NCBI GenBank assembly: GCA_017462125.1
Contig: JAFTRQ010000199.1
Span: 1-40,635, forward strand
DNA from: Clostridia bacterium
GTDB lineage: Bacteria; Bacillota_A; Clostridia; Oscillospirales; CAG-272
DNA: 40,635 nt
Direction of reading: 5' to 3'
A program made the position numbers and the translations under genes. The notes beneath the pieces were generated by a model. It saw only the letters and a program-made list of their open reading frames with translations. It had not been told where the DNA came from and did not search any database. Of this stretch, positions 17,661-25,847 are shown in pieces; the first letter of the stretch is position 1, and each line of letters opens with the position of its first letter.

Positions 17661-18545
17661 ATGTTTGGATTCAAGAAAAAAGCGAACGAAAAGAACGTAC
17701 CTGATCTGGATAAGATCTTAGATACATTACGCAAGAATGAAATATCCATTACAACGTGTAAAACAAAGAACAGCGGATCTGTATATAGAAGCAAATTCGG
17801 AGGCAAGCCTGCCGTTCCCGCAGGATTTGAATGGCCGAGATTTGAAGCGGAAAATTTTGATGGTGAAACAGCTAACAGACCGCTTTCCTTCCTCTGTCAA
17901 GTTAACCTTGAAGATATCTGTGCTTATGACAAGGATAATCTGCTCCCAAAGAAAGGCTTGCTCCTTTTCTTCTATGAGCAGGAATCGATGTGTTGGGGCT
18001 TTGATCCCGAGGATGAGGGTTGCTCTCGCGTGTATTACTTTGAGGACATAAGCCAACTTGCAGAAACAGATTTTCCCGATGATATGAAAGCTGAGTACAA
18101 AGTTAAGGAATACGACTTGGCTTTCTCTGGAAAGGATTCCTATCCGAGCTTTGAGGAGCTTGATTGCCATTCAGACGTGGATTGCGATTGGGATGATTAT
18201 GATGAAGCAGTTGAAAAGAAAGGCTATGAGATCGAAAGCGAACGCCATAAGATTCTCGGATATGCAGATCTTGTTCAAGGCGAAATGCTGACCGAGTGTG
18301 AGAGAACAACACGCGGCTTATACTGCGGCAACCCGGAAAGTTATCAGAACACATCCGAAATTGTAAAAGAGGATATAAATCAAGCTGCAACTGATTGGGT
18401 ATTGCTGTTCCAAATGGCATCTATCCAAGAGGACGATTATGAGCTTATGTTTGGTGATCTTGGCAACCTTTACTTCTATATCCGCAAGCAGGATTTAAAA
18501 GAATGTAATTTCAATAAGGTTTGGCTTGTTTTACAGTGTGGATAA
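17661..18545 (+). CDS. YwqG-like protein (DUF1963)
   Basis: 294 residues resembling the YwqG/DUF1963 family, whose function is not established. Family-like parts are SKFGGKPAVPAGFEWP (44-59), the PLSFLCQVNLED strand and a GLLLFFYE strand. There is no signal peptide or membrane segment. The start at 17661 (MFGFKKK) has AAAGGAG 8 nt upstream; an ATG at 17640 overlaps that site and is rejected. It lies between purD and purL, with 198 bp before it and 111 bp after it, and reads A/T-richer than both, which suggests an insertion into the purine cluster. Confidence 0.8.
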   Translation: MFGFKKKANEKNVPDLDKILDTLRKNEISITTCKTKNSGSVYRSKFGGKPAVPAGFEWPRFEAENFDGETANRPLSFLCQVNLEDICAYDKDNLLPKKGLLLFFYEQESMCWGFDPEDEGCSRVYYFEDISQLAETDFPDDMKAEYKVKEYDLAFSGKDSYPSFEELDCHSDVDCDWDDYDEAVEKKGYEIESERHKILGYADLVQGEMLTECERTTRGLYCGNPESYQNTSEIVKEDINQAATDWVLLFQMASIQEDDYELMFGDLGNLYFYIRKQDLKECNFNKVWLVLQCG

Positions 18546-18549
18546 GTAT

Positions 18550-18577
18550 TTGAATTGCAGTAAACGGAACATATTAA
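18550..18577 (+). promoter_or_regulatory. Possible internal promoter before purL
   Basis: TTGAAT (18550-18555) and TATTAA (18572-18577) are separated by 16 bp just after the DUF1963 stop. Both boxes are imperfect. It could let purL be transcribed independently of the riboswitch. Confidence 0.3.
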
Positions 18578-18627
18578 CTTGGAAAAAGAACCAAGAAAAC
18601 ACATTGAAAATATTTTTGAAAAAACAG

Positions 18628-18659
18628 AAAGGAAGCGGTCCTGTACCGCAGCAACAATG
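18628..18659 (+). promoter_or_regulatory. purL ribosome site with a hairpin in the spacer
   Basis: The only ribosome site near the purL start is AAAGGA (18628-18633), 23 nt from the ATG. A GCGGT-ACCGC stem (18635-18639 with 18645-18649) lies between them. When folded, it shortens the effective spacing to about 8 nt, so translation may depend on this small structure. Confidence 0.45.
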
Positions 18660-21600
18660 GTTTACAGAATATTTGTTGAAAAGAAAAAGGAGCTTGCCCA
18701 CGAGGCGGCAGGTCTTTATTCCGAGCTTCGCAATCTTCTTGGAATAAAAAATCTTGAGAGCGTTCGTGTTCTTAACCGCTATGATGCCGATGATATTGAG
18801 GCAGAGGTGTTTGAGGAAGCAAAGTCCACCGTTTTCTCTGAACCTCAACTGGATATCGTTACCGATGAGCTTCAGGCTGACGGATACGTTTTTGCGGTTG
18901 AATTTCTCCCCGGTCAGTTCGACCAGAGAGCAGACAGTGCAGCGCAGTGTATCCAGATCATGTCCTGCGGAAACAGACCTACCGTTCGTTCCGCGAAGGT
19001 CTACGTTCTTGGCGGCAATCTTACCGAAAACGACATCGCCGAGATCAAAAAATACGTAATTAACCCCGTTGAGGCTCGCGAAGCTTCTCTTGAGAAGCCC
19101 GAGACCCTTGCTGTTCAGTACGAGATCCCCACTTCGGTTGCAACTGTTGACGGGTTTATTACTATGAGTGACGACGGGCTTGCAACAATGATCAAGGAGC
19201 TCGGTCTCGCTATGGATATCGACGACATTAAGTTCTGCCGCGCGTATTTTGCCAGTGAGAAGAGAGATCCTACCATTACCGAGATCAAAATGATCGATAC
19301 TTATTGGTCTGATCACTGTCGTCATACTACGTTTTTGACTACGATTGACAGTGTTAAATTCGAGGATGAGCTTCTCGAAAAGACTTATAAAGAATATCTT
19401 GCAACAAGAGAAAAGCTTGGCAGAACCAAGCCTCAGAACCTTATGGATATCGGTACTCTTGCGGGCAAGTATCTCAAGGCTACAGGTCAGCTCCGCAAGC
19501 TTGACGAGAGCGAGGAGATCAACGCTTGTACCGTTAAGATGACTGTTACCGTTGACGGTGTGGATGAGGAATGGCTCCTTCTCTTCAAGAACGAGACCCA
19601 CAACCACCCCACTGAAATCGAGCCCTTTGGTGGTGCGGCTACCTGTATTGGCGGTGCCATCCGTGACCCTCTGTCGGGAAGATCTTACGTCTACGCGGCT
19701 ATGCGTGTGACCGGCGCGGCAGATCCCACGGTTCCTGTCAGCGAAACCATCCCCGGCAAGCTTCCCCAGAGAAAGATCGTTCAGACCGCAGCGGCAGGTT
19801 ATTCCTCCTACGGTAACCAGATCGGTCTTGCTACGGGTATGGTTGACGAGCTCTATCACCCCGGATATGCTGCAAAGAGAATGGAGATCGGTGCGGTTAT
19901 CGCGGCGGCACCCGCGGCAAATGTTCGTCGTGAATGTCCCCTTGACGGTGACGTTGTAATTCTCCTTGGCGGTCGTACCGGGCGTGATGGCGTCGGCGGT
20001 GCTACCGGTTCCTCTAAGGCGCACGACTCTCACTCGGTTGAAACCTGCGGCGCCGAGGTTCAGAAGGGTAATGCTCCCGAAGAAAGAAAGCTTCAGCGTC
20101 TTTTCCGTAACGCAGAGGCTTGCAGAATGATCAAGAGATGTAACGACTTTGGCGCGGGCGGTGTGTCTGTTGCTATCGGTGAGCTTGCCGACGGTCTTGA
20201 TATTGACCTTAACAAGGTCCCCAAGAAGTACGAGGGCCTTGACGGCACCGAGCTTGCCATCTCCGAGTCTCAGGAGAGAATGGCGGTCGTTATCGAAAAG
20301 GAAAATATCGATAAATTCATGGCGCTTGCCGAGAGTGAGAATCTGGAGGCTACTGTGGTAGCACGTGTTACCGAGGAGCCTAGACTTCGCGTTCATTGGA
20401 ACGGTAAGACCATCATTGATATATCCCGTGAGTTCCTGAACTCCAACGGCGCTGAAAAGCACATTGATATCGCTCCCGCAGCGGCTGTCTGCGACTACGA
20501 AAAGCCTGTTGTGAACGACTTCGCGGAGGGCTATAAGGCTCTTGCCGGAGACCTTAACGTCTGCTCCAAGCGCGGTCTTTCCGAGAGATTCGACTCCACC
20601 ATCGGTGCGGGTACGGTTCTTATGCCTTTTGGTGGAAAGCATCAGAAGACTCCTATTCAGGCTATGGTTCACAAGGTTTCGGTCGAGCAGAAGCACACCG
20701 ACACCTGCTCCTATATGTCCTGGGGCTACAACCCCTATATTGCAGAAAAGTCTCCTTATCACTCCGCATACTTGGCGGTAGTCGAGAGCGCGGCGAAGTT
20801 GATCGCAACCGGTGCCAGCTACGAGGACGTTTACCTTACCTTCCAGGAATACTTTGAAAAGCCTATGAAGGATGGCAAGCGTTGGGGCAAGCCCTTCTCG
20901 GCACTTCTCGGTGCGTTCAGAGCGCAGGTTGAGCTTGGTATTGCCGCAATTGGCGGTAAGGATTCTATGAGTGGTTCCTTTGAAAAGCTTGACGTTCCTC
21001 CCACACTTGTTTCCTTTGCTGTTACTACGGGTAAGACTGATGAGGTCGTTACAAATGATGCGAAGGCGGCAGGACATAAGCTCGTTTGCATCGCTCCCAA
21101 GTACGGTGAGGACAATCTCCCCGTAGCAGAGTCTCTTATCGAGACCTTTAATAAGGTAACTGCTCTTATGCGTGCAGGCGAGGTTTACTCTGCTTATACT
21201 CCCACTATTGGCGGTATCGCAGAGGCTGTTTATAAGATGTGTATCGGTAACGGACTTGGCTTTAAGTTTGACGAGTCTATGTGCAATAAGGCAATATTCA
21301 GCTATTGCTACGGCGCGTTCCTCCTCGAGGTAGATGCTGATGCTGACATTGAAGGCTTGCTCGTTGGTCATTTCACCGATGACGGTAAGATTTCCCGCGG
21401 TGAAGAGAAGGTTTCCCTTGCAGAACTTGACGCTCTCTATGAGGGCAAGCTTGAGGGCGTATTCCCCACCCTTGAAAAGGATGACAATGAGAAATATGAA
21501 AACTTCAGCTTCTCGGCAGAGCAGAGAGTTGCTCCTGCTGTCAAGGTAGCGAAGCCCAAGGTTCTGATCCCCGTATTCCCCGGTACCAACTGCGAGTTTG

Positions 21601-22349
21601 ACACCGCAAAGGTAATGAGAGATGCGGGTGCTGAAGCAAAGATTTTCGTAATTAATAACCTTACTCAGGACGGTATTCAGAGAAGCGTTGAGAGTTTCGC
21701 GAAAGAGCTTAAAGATAGCCAGATGGTATTCGTCCCCGGCGGATTCTCCGGCGGCGACGAGCCAGACGGTTCGGGTAAGTTCATTATGGCATTCTTCCGC
21801 AATCAGCAGATCAAGGACGGTGTTCACGATCTTCTGAACAACCGTGACGGTCTTATGTGCGGTATCTGCAACGGTTTCCAAGCACTTATCAAAATAGGCC
21901 TCGTACCTTACGGTAAGATCATTGATACCGATGAAAATTGCCCTACTTTGACATTCAACACCATCGGCCGTCACCAATCAAAACTTGTAAGAACGAGAAT
22001 TGCTTCCAACAAGTCTCCTTGGTTGGCTAACACCAACGTTGGTGACGTCTATACCGTAGCGATTTCCCATGGTGAGGGTCGTTTCCTTGCATCCGATGAG
22101 CTTGTGAAGCAGTTGGTTGCAAACGGTCAGGTTGCTACCCAATACGTTGACCTTGATGGCAACGCAACAAGCGACATCCGCTACAATCCCAACGACTCTA
22201 CCTTCGCTATCGAGGGTATTACATCTCCCGACGGACGTGTATTCGGTAAGATGGGTCACTCCGAGCGTATTGGAAACGGACTTTACAAGAATGTTCTCGG
22301 TGAGTTCGATATGAAGATGTTTGAGTCCGCAGTTAAATATTTTAAATAA
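18657..22349 (+). CDS. purL: Phosphoribosylformylglycinamidine synthase, single chain (PurL)
   Basis: 1,230 residues from the chosen start: the long one-chain form common in Clostridia, combining PurS-like (about 1-150), PurL synthetase (about 170-950) and PurQ glutaminase (about 985-1230) parts. It converts FGAR to FGAM using ATP and glutamine. The ATP/FGAR domain shows DTYWSDHCRHTTF and NETHNHPTEIEPFGGAATC-type segments. The glutaminase domain has FPGTNCEFD and the nucleophile Cys1071 in CGICNGFQ, and ends near GHSER. Unlike PurF in this cluster, its glutaminase site looks complete. The start at 18657 (MVYRIFVEKKK) matches the usual family N-terminus; the frame extends to a TTG at 18579 without a good ribosome site. 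Confidence 0.95.
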   Translation: MVYRIFVEKKKELAHEAAGLYSELRNLLGIKNLESVRVLNRYDADDIEAEVFEEAKSTVFSEPQLDIVTDELQADGYVFAVEFLPGQFDQRADSAAQCIQIMSCGNRPTVRSAKVYVLGGNLTENDIAEIKKYVINPVEAREASLEKPETLAVQYEIPTSVATVDGFITMSDDGLATMIKELGLAMDIDDIKFCRAYFASEKRDPTITEIKMIDTYWSDHCRHTTFLTTIDSVKFEDELLEKTYKEYLATREKLGRTKPQNLMDIGTLAGKYLKATGQLRKLDESEEINACTVKMTVTVDGVDEEWLLLFKNETHNHPTEIEPFGGAATCIGGAIRDPLSGRSYVYAAMRVTGAADPTVPVSETIPGKLPQRKIVQTAAAGYSSYGNQIGLATGMVDELYHPGYAAKRMEIGAVIAAAPAANVRRECPLDGDVVILLGGRTGRDGVGGATGSSKAHDSHSVETCGAEVQKGNAPEERKLQRLFRNAEACRMIKRCNDFGAGGVSVAIGELADGLDIDLNKVPKKYEGLDGTELAISESQERMAVVIEKENIDKFMALAESENLEATVVARVTEEPRLRVHWNGKTIIDISREFLNSNGAEKHIDIAPAAAVCDYEKPVVNDFAEGYKALAGDLNVCSKRGLSERFDSTIGAGTVLMPFGGKHQKTPIQAMVHKVSVEQKHTDTCSYMSWGYNPYIAEKSPYHSAYLAVVESAAKLIATGASYEDVYLTFQEYFEKPMKDGKRWGKPFSALLGAFRAQVELGIAAIGGKDSMSGSFEKLDVPPTLVSFAVTTGKTDEVVTNDAKAAGHKLVCIAPKYGEDNLPVAESLIETFNKVTALMRAGEVYSAYTPTIGGIAEAVYKMCIGNGLGFKFDESMCNKAIFSYCYGAFLLEVDADADIEGLLVGHFTDDGKISRGEEKVSLAELDALYEGKLEGVFPTLEKDDNEKYENFSFSAEQRVAPAVKVAKPKVLIPVFPGTNCEFDTAKVMRDAGAEAKIFVINNLTQDGIQRSVESFAKELKDSQMVFVPGGFSGGDEPDGSGKFIMAFFRNQQIKDGVHDLLNNRDGLMCGICNGFQALIKIGLVPYGKIIDTDENCPTLTFNTIGRHQSKLVRTRIASNKSPWLANTNVGDVYTVAISHGEGRFLASDELVKQLVANGQVATQYVDLDGNATSDIRYNPNDSTFAIEGITSPDGRVFGKMGHSERIGNGLYKNVLGEFDMKMFESAVKYFK

Positions 22350-22459
22350 GACGTTCGCCAATAAGCTTCGCAATACTTCGTTGCTCGCTTCTTGAACGAA
22401 CTTGGTTTAGCGAAAGTTAGAAAACGCTACGATTAACACTTTTTTAAAAAAATATATTT

Positions 22460-22528
22460 GAAAGTTTTTGAAAGAGAAGGGGTTTGGGGGAGAGGAAGCT
22501 TTTTTCCAAAAAGCTTCCTCTCCCCCAA
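22460..22528 (+). repeat. G-rich hairpin element, left copy upstream of fhs
   Basis: A lead of about 24 nt is followed by a perfect 21-bp stem (22484-22504 with 22508-22528) around a 3-nt loop. The arm begins TTGGGGGAGAGGAAGC. The reverse complement of 24229-24301 aligns with it along its whole length, including the lead. The right arm ends 12 nt before the fhs ATG. The adjoining gap 22350-22459 shows no gene. Confidence 0.88.
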
Positions 22529-22540
22529 GAAAAATTTAAA

Positions 22541-24214
22541 ATGGCATACTTAACTGACATTGAAATAGCTCAATCCACAGAAATGAAGCACATCCGCGAG
22601 ATCGCCAAGGTTGCGGGTGTTGAAGAAAAATATCTTGAGCAGTACGGCAACTACAAGGCAAAGGTCGACTATGCGCTTCTCAACGAGAGTGACAGAAAAG
22701 ACGGCAAGCTTATCCTTGTAACGGCAATCACCCCTACCCCTGCGGGCGAGGGTAAGACCACCACCACCATCGGTCTTGCAGACGGTCTTAAGAAGATCGG
22801 CAAGAACGTTGTTGTTGCTCTCCGTGAGCCCTCCTTGGGCCCTGTTTTCGGTGTCAAGGGCGGTGCAGCGGGAGGCGGTTATGCTCAGGTCGTGCCTATG
22901 GAGGATATTAATCTTCACTTTACGGGCGACTTCCATGCAATTGGCGCGGCTAATAACCTGCTGGCTGCGATGCTTGATAACCACATTTATCAGGGAAATG
23001 CTCTGAACATCGATCCTCGTCGTATCACTTGGAAGCGTTGCGTTGATATGAATGACCGTCAGCTTCGATTCGTTACGGACGGTCTTGGCGGCAGAGTCAA
23101 CGGAGTACCGAGAGAAGACGGTTATGACATTACCGTTGCGTCGGAAATTATGGCGGTATTCTGCCTTGCTTCCTCCATCGCAGACCTTAAGGAGAGACTT
23201 TCCCGCATTGTAGTTGCGTATACCTACGACGAAAAGCCTGTAACAGCAGGTGATCTCAAGGCGGTTGGCGCTATGGCGGCGCTTCTTAAGGATGCTCTGA
23301 AGCCAAACTTGGTTCAGACCCTTGAAGGCACCCCCGCATTCGTTCACGGCGGTCCGTTCGCAAATATCGCACATGGATGCAACTCTGTAATCGCAACCAA
23401 GATGGCAATGAAGCTGGGTGACTATGCGGTTACCGAGGCGGGATTTGGCGCCGATCTCGGAGCTGAAAAATTCCTTGACATCAAGTGTCGTATGGCGGGA
23501 CTAACTCCCTCAGCGGTTGTTGTCGTTGCTACCGTGAGAGCACTCAAAATGCACGGTGGTACACCTAAGACCGAGCTTGGTGCGGAAAATTTGGAAACAC
23601 TCGAGAAGGGAATTCCCAACCTGCTCCGTCACGTTTCCAACATTAAGAACGTATATAAGCTTCCTTGCGTAGTAGCTGTTAACCGTTTCCCCACCGATAC
23701 AGATGCTGAGATTGAGCTTGTCATTGAAAAGTGCAAGGCTCTCGGTGTAAACGTGGTGCTCTCTACCGTTTGGGCAAACGGCGGCGAGGGTGGAAAGGCT
23801 CTTGCGGAGGAGATCGTAAGACTTTGTGAGGAGCCTAACGATTTCACCTTTAGCTATGACACCGAACTTTCTATCCCCGAGAAGATCGATGCGATAGTCA
23901 AAAAGGTTTATGGAGGCGACGGAATCATCATCGCGCCTCAGGCACAGAAGCAGATCGCGACTTTGGTTTCTCTTGGCTACGACAAGATGCCCGTTTGTAT
24001 GGCTAAGACTCAGTACAGCTTCTCCGACGATCCCACCAAGTTGGGCGCACCCGAGGGCTTTACCGTAACCGTTCGCAACGTAAAGGTATCTGCAGGCGCA
24101 GGCTTTATCGTTGCTCTCACCGGCGATATTATGACGATGCCCGGACTTCCTAAGGTTCCCGCGGCAGAAAGAATCGACGTTGACGATAACGGCAAGATCA
24201 GCGGATTGTTCTGA
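22541..24214 (+). CDS. fhs: Formate-tetrahydrofolate ligase (Fhs)
   Basis: 557 residues, standard length. It makes 10-formyl-THF from formate, THF and ATP, supplying PurN and PurV. The ATP loop [13 protein letters not shown] (65-77) and the [23 protein letters not shown] segment are present, as is the family C-terminus with [24 protein letters not shown] sequence. The start at 22541 ([10 protein letters not shown]) matches the family; the frame runs back to 22484 only through the hairpin element. No Shine-Dalgarno site is visible between that hairpin and the ATG. The gene is bracketed by two inverted copies of one hairpin element and closes the purine-side cluster, followed by a terminator at 24369. 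Confidence 0.96.
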   Translation: MAYLTDIEIAQSTEMKHIREIAKVAGVEEKYLEQYGNYKAKVDYALLNESDRKDGKLILVTAITPTPAGEGKTTTTIGLADGLKKIGKNVVVALREPSLGPVFGVKGGAAGGGYAQVVPMEDINLHFTGDFHAIGAANNLLAAMLDNHIYQGNALNIDPRRITWKRCVDMNDRQLRFVTDGLGGRVNGVPREDGYDITVASEIMAVFCLASSIADLKERLSRIVVAYTYDEKPVTAGDLKAVGAMAALLKDALKPNLVQTLEGTPAFVHGGPFANIAHGCNSVIATKMAMKLGDYAVTEAGFGADLGAEKFLDIKCRMAGLTPSAVVVVATVRALKMHGGTPKTELGAENLETLEKGIPNLLRHVSNIKNVYKLPCVVAVNRFPTDTDAEIELVIEKCKALGVNVVLSTVWANGGEGGKALAEEIVRLCEEPNDFTFSYDTELSIPEKIDAIVKKVYGGDGIIIAPQAQKQIATLVSLGYDKMPVCMAKTQYSFSDDPTKLGAPEGFTVTVRNVKVSAGAGFIVALTGDIMTMPGLPKVPAAERIDVDDNGKISGLF

Positions 24215-24228
24215 TAGGATAGATATAA

Positions 24229-24301
24229 TTTGGGGAGGGGGAAAACTTTTTTGAAAAAGTTTCCCCCTCCCCAAACCCCACCCTCTTTCAAAAAACTTTT
24301 C
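24229..24301 (-). repeat. G-rich hairpin element, right copy downstream of fhs (inverted)
   Basis: A stem of about 22 bp with one bulged A (24229-24251 with 24254-24275) starts 14 nt after the fhs stop, followed by a tail to 24301. It is the inverted counterpart of 22460-22528. No T-tract follows the stem in the plus direction, so it is not a standard terminator. Confidence 0.88.
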
Positions 24302-24368
24302 GGAAAATGTTTAGGTTTAAGAGTGAGGAATGTTTTTCTACGGAAAATCGGTTTTGAGATGAGACTTT

Positions 24369-24391
24369 AGAGGTTTGGAAGCCTCTTTTTT
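24369..24391 (+). terminator. Intrinsic terminator after fhs
   Basis: AGAGGTT pairs with AGCCTCT (7 bp including one G-U) around a TGGA-type loop, followed by TTTTT. It lies 155 nt after fhs and 92 nt before the pyrC promoter, marking the boundary between the two clusters. The rest of the 358-bp fhs-pyrC gap holds the inverted element, a small CTGTTTTT/AAAAACAG hairpin (24422-24438) and the promoter, but no gene. Confidence 0.75.
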
Positions 24392-24482
24392 GTACTTTTT
24401 TGCAAAAATAACAAAAGATTATCTGTTTTTCAAAAACAGCTCTGTCAATTGTGACATTTTTGATAAATATGCTTTGCGGGTC

Positions 24483-24511
24483 TTGACTTCGGACGGTATT
24501 TGTGCTATAAT
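24483..24511 (+). promoter_or_regulatory. Sigma-A promoter of the pyrimidine cluster
   Basis: TTGACT (24483-24488) and a perfect TATAAT (24506-24511) are separated by 17 bp. The leader to pyrC is only about 55 nt, too short for a PyrR-type attenuator, and none is seen. Confidence 0.88.
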
Positions 24512-24572
24512 AATACGAATATGAATAAGGCTGTTATAAAGTCTTGAAACTTTTTGAGAACGGAGAGAAAAA

Positions 24573-25778
24573 ATGGCAGTAGTTAAGGCAAAAATGCAGA
24601 TGAAGGCGACCGATGTTGAGTCGTTGGGTAACTGTTTCCTTTTTGCAGACGGCTTTTCTTCCTTCAATTCTCCCGAATATACTGTTTTTCCCGGTTTTTG
24701 TGATGTGCACGTGCATTTTCGCGAGCCGGGCTTTTCTTATAAAGAGACGATCGCTACGGGTTCCTTGGCATCCGCAAAGGGTGGTTATACCGACGTTTGC
24801 ACGATGCCGAATCTGAATCCCGTTCCCGACAGTATGGAGAATTTAGCGCAACAGATAGAGCTGATAGAGAAAAGTGCGGTGATAGGAGTCCATCCTTACG
24901 GAGCAATCACGGTTGGGCAAAAGGGTGAACAGATCGCCGACCTCGAAGCTATGGCGGATAAGGTGATCGCGTTTTCCGACGACGGCAAGGGCGTACAAGA
25001 CGACGGTATGATGCGTGAGGCGATGCAGAGAGCAAAGTCTCTTGGCAAAATGATCGTGGCGCATTGCGAGGTCAACGACCTGCTTCGCGGAGGCTATATA
25101 CACGACGGAGAGTATGCAAGACTTCACGGTCACAGAGGTATTTGCTCTGAAAGCGAATGGAAGCAGATTGAGCGTGACTTGAAGCTGGTCAAGGAGGTCG
25201 GATGTGCTTATCACGTATGTCACATATCCACCAAGGAGAGTGTTGAGCTGATCCGTGAGGCGAAAAAGGACGGTGTGAACGTTACCTGCGAGACGGGACC
25301 TCATTATTTGATCTTGACCGATATGGATCTGCAGGAGCACGGAAGGTTCAAGATGAATCCTCCTCTCAGAAGCGAGTCGGACAAGCGGGCTCTTGTTGAG
25401 GGTATTATTGACGGCACCATTGATATGATCGCTACAGACCACGCGCCTCATTCCGCAGAGGAAAAGGGAAGAGGCCTTGAAAAGAGTGCGTTCGGCATCA
25501 CGGGAATTGAAACTTGTTTGCCGCTGATGAATACCTATATGGTAAAAACGGGAATTATTACACTTGATAAGCTTGTAGATCTGTTGGTCTACAATCCCAG
25601 AGAGAGATTTGGTCTGCCGAATGGAGACTCCTTCTCGGTCTGGAAGCTTGACGAGGAATATACAATTGATCCTGCGGAGTTTATTTCGCTGGGCAAAGCG
25701 ACCCCCTTTGAGGGAACGAGAGCCTTTGGTAAATGCTACGGTACCGTGGTGAACGGCAAGGTGGTTTATAAGGCTTAA
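24573..25778 (+). CDS. pyrC: Dihydroorotase (PyrC)
   Basis: 401 residues, a cytoplasmic zinc amidohydrolase that cyclises carbamoyl-aspartate to dihydroorotate. The metal-binding HVHFREPG motif is at residues 46-53. Further His ligands are in VAHCE and CHIST, and the catalytic Asp is in ATDHAPHS; NPPLR also fits. The form is close to class I dihydroorotases. The start at 24573 has GGAGAG about 9 nt upstream. It is the first gene behind the strong promoter at 24483. Confidence 0.95.
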   Translation: MAVVKAKMQMKATDVESLGNCFLFADGFSSFNSPEYTVFPGFCDVHVHFREPGFSYKETIATGSLASAKGGYTDVCTMPNLNPVPDSMENLAQQIELIEKSAVIGVHPYGAITVGQKGEQIADLEAMADKVIAFSDDGKGVQDDGMMREAMQRAKSLGKMIVAHCEVNDLLRGGYIHDGEYARLHGHRGICSESEWKQIERDLKLVKEVGCAYHVCHISTKESVELIREAKKDGVNVTCETGPHYLILTDMDLQEHGRFKMNPPLRSESDKRALVEGIIDGTIDMIATDHAPHSAEEKGRGLEKSAFGITGIETCLPLMNTYMVKTGIITLDKLVDLLVYNPRERFGLPNGDSFSVWKLDEEYTIDPAEFISLGKATPFEGTRAFGKCYGTVVNGKVVYKA

Positions 25779-25847
25779 AGATTATCTTTTGTTAAACAAA
25801 CGAAAAATTTATAGCAGACGTGTAAATTTAGAAAGGAAGTATACAAA

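Noticed and set aside
18531..21977. Very long minus-strand open frame opposite purL, and a similar one opposite carB (25809-27773)
   Set aside because: They are mirror frames of strongly conserved plus-strand enzymes; the translations show no family motif and lack ribosome sites.
18657..22349. Possible purL gene fusion by frameshift or assembly error
   Set aside because: The single-chain form of about 1,230 residues is a recognised PurL type and all three parts are intact in one frame.
22484..22528. Terminator between purL and fhs
   Set aside because: The stem is strong but is followed by GAAAAATTTAAA and the fhs start, without a T-tract.
24512..24572. PyrR-type attenuator before pyrC
   Set aside because: The leader is only about 55 nt and shows no competing hairpins or T-tract.
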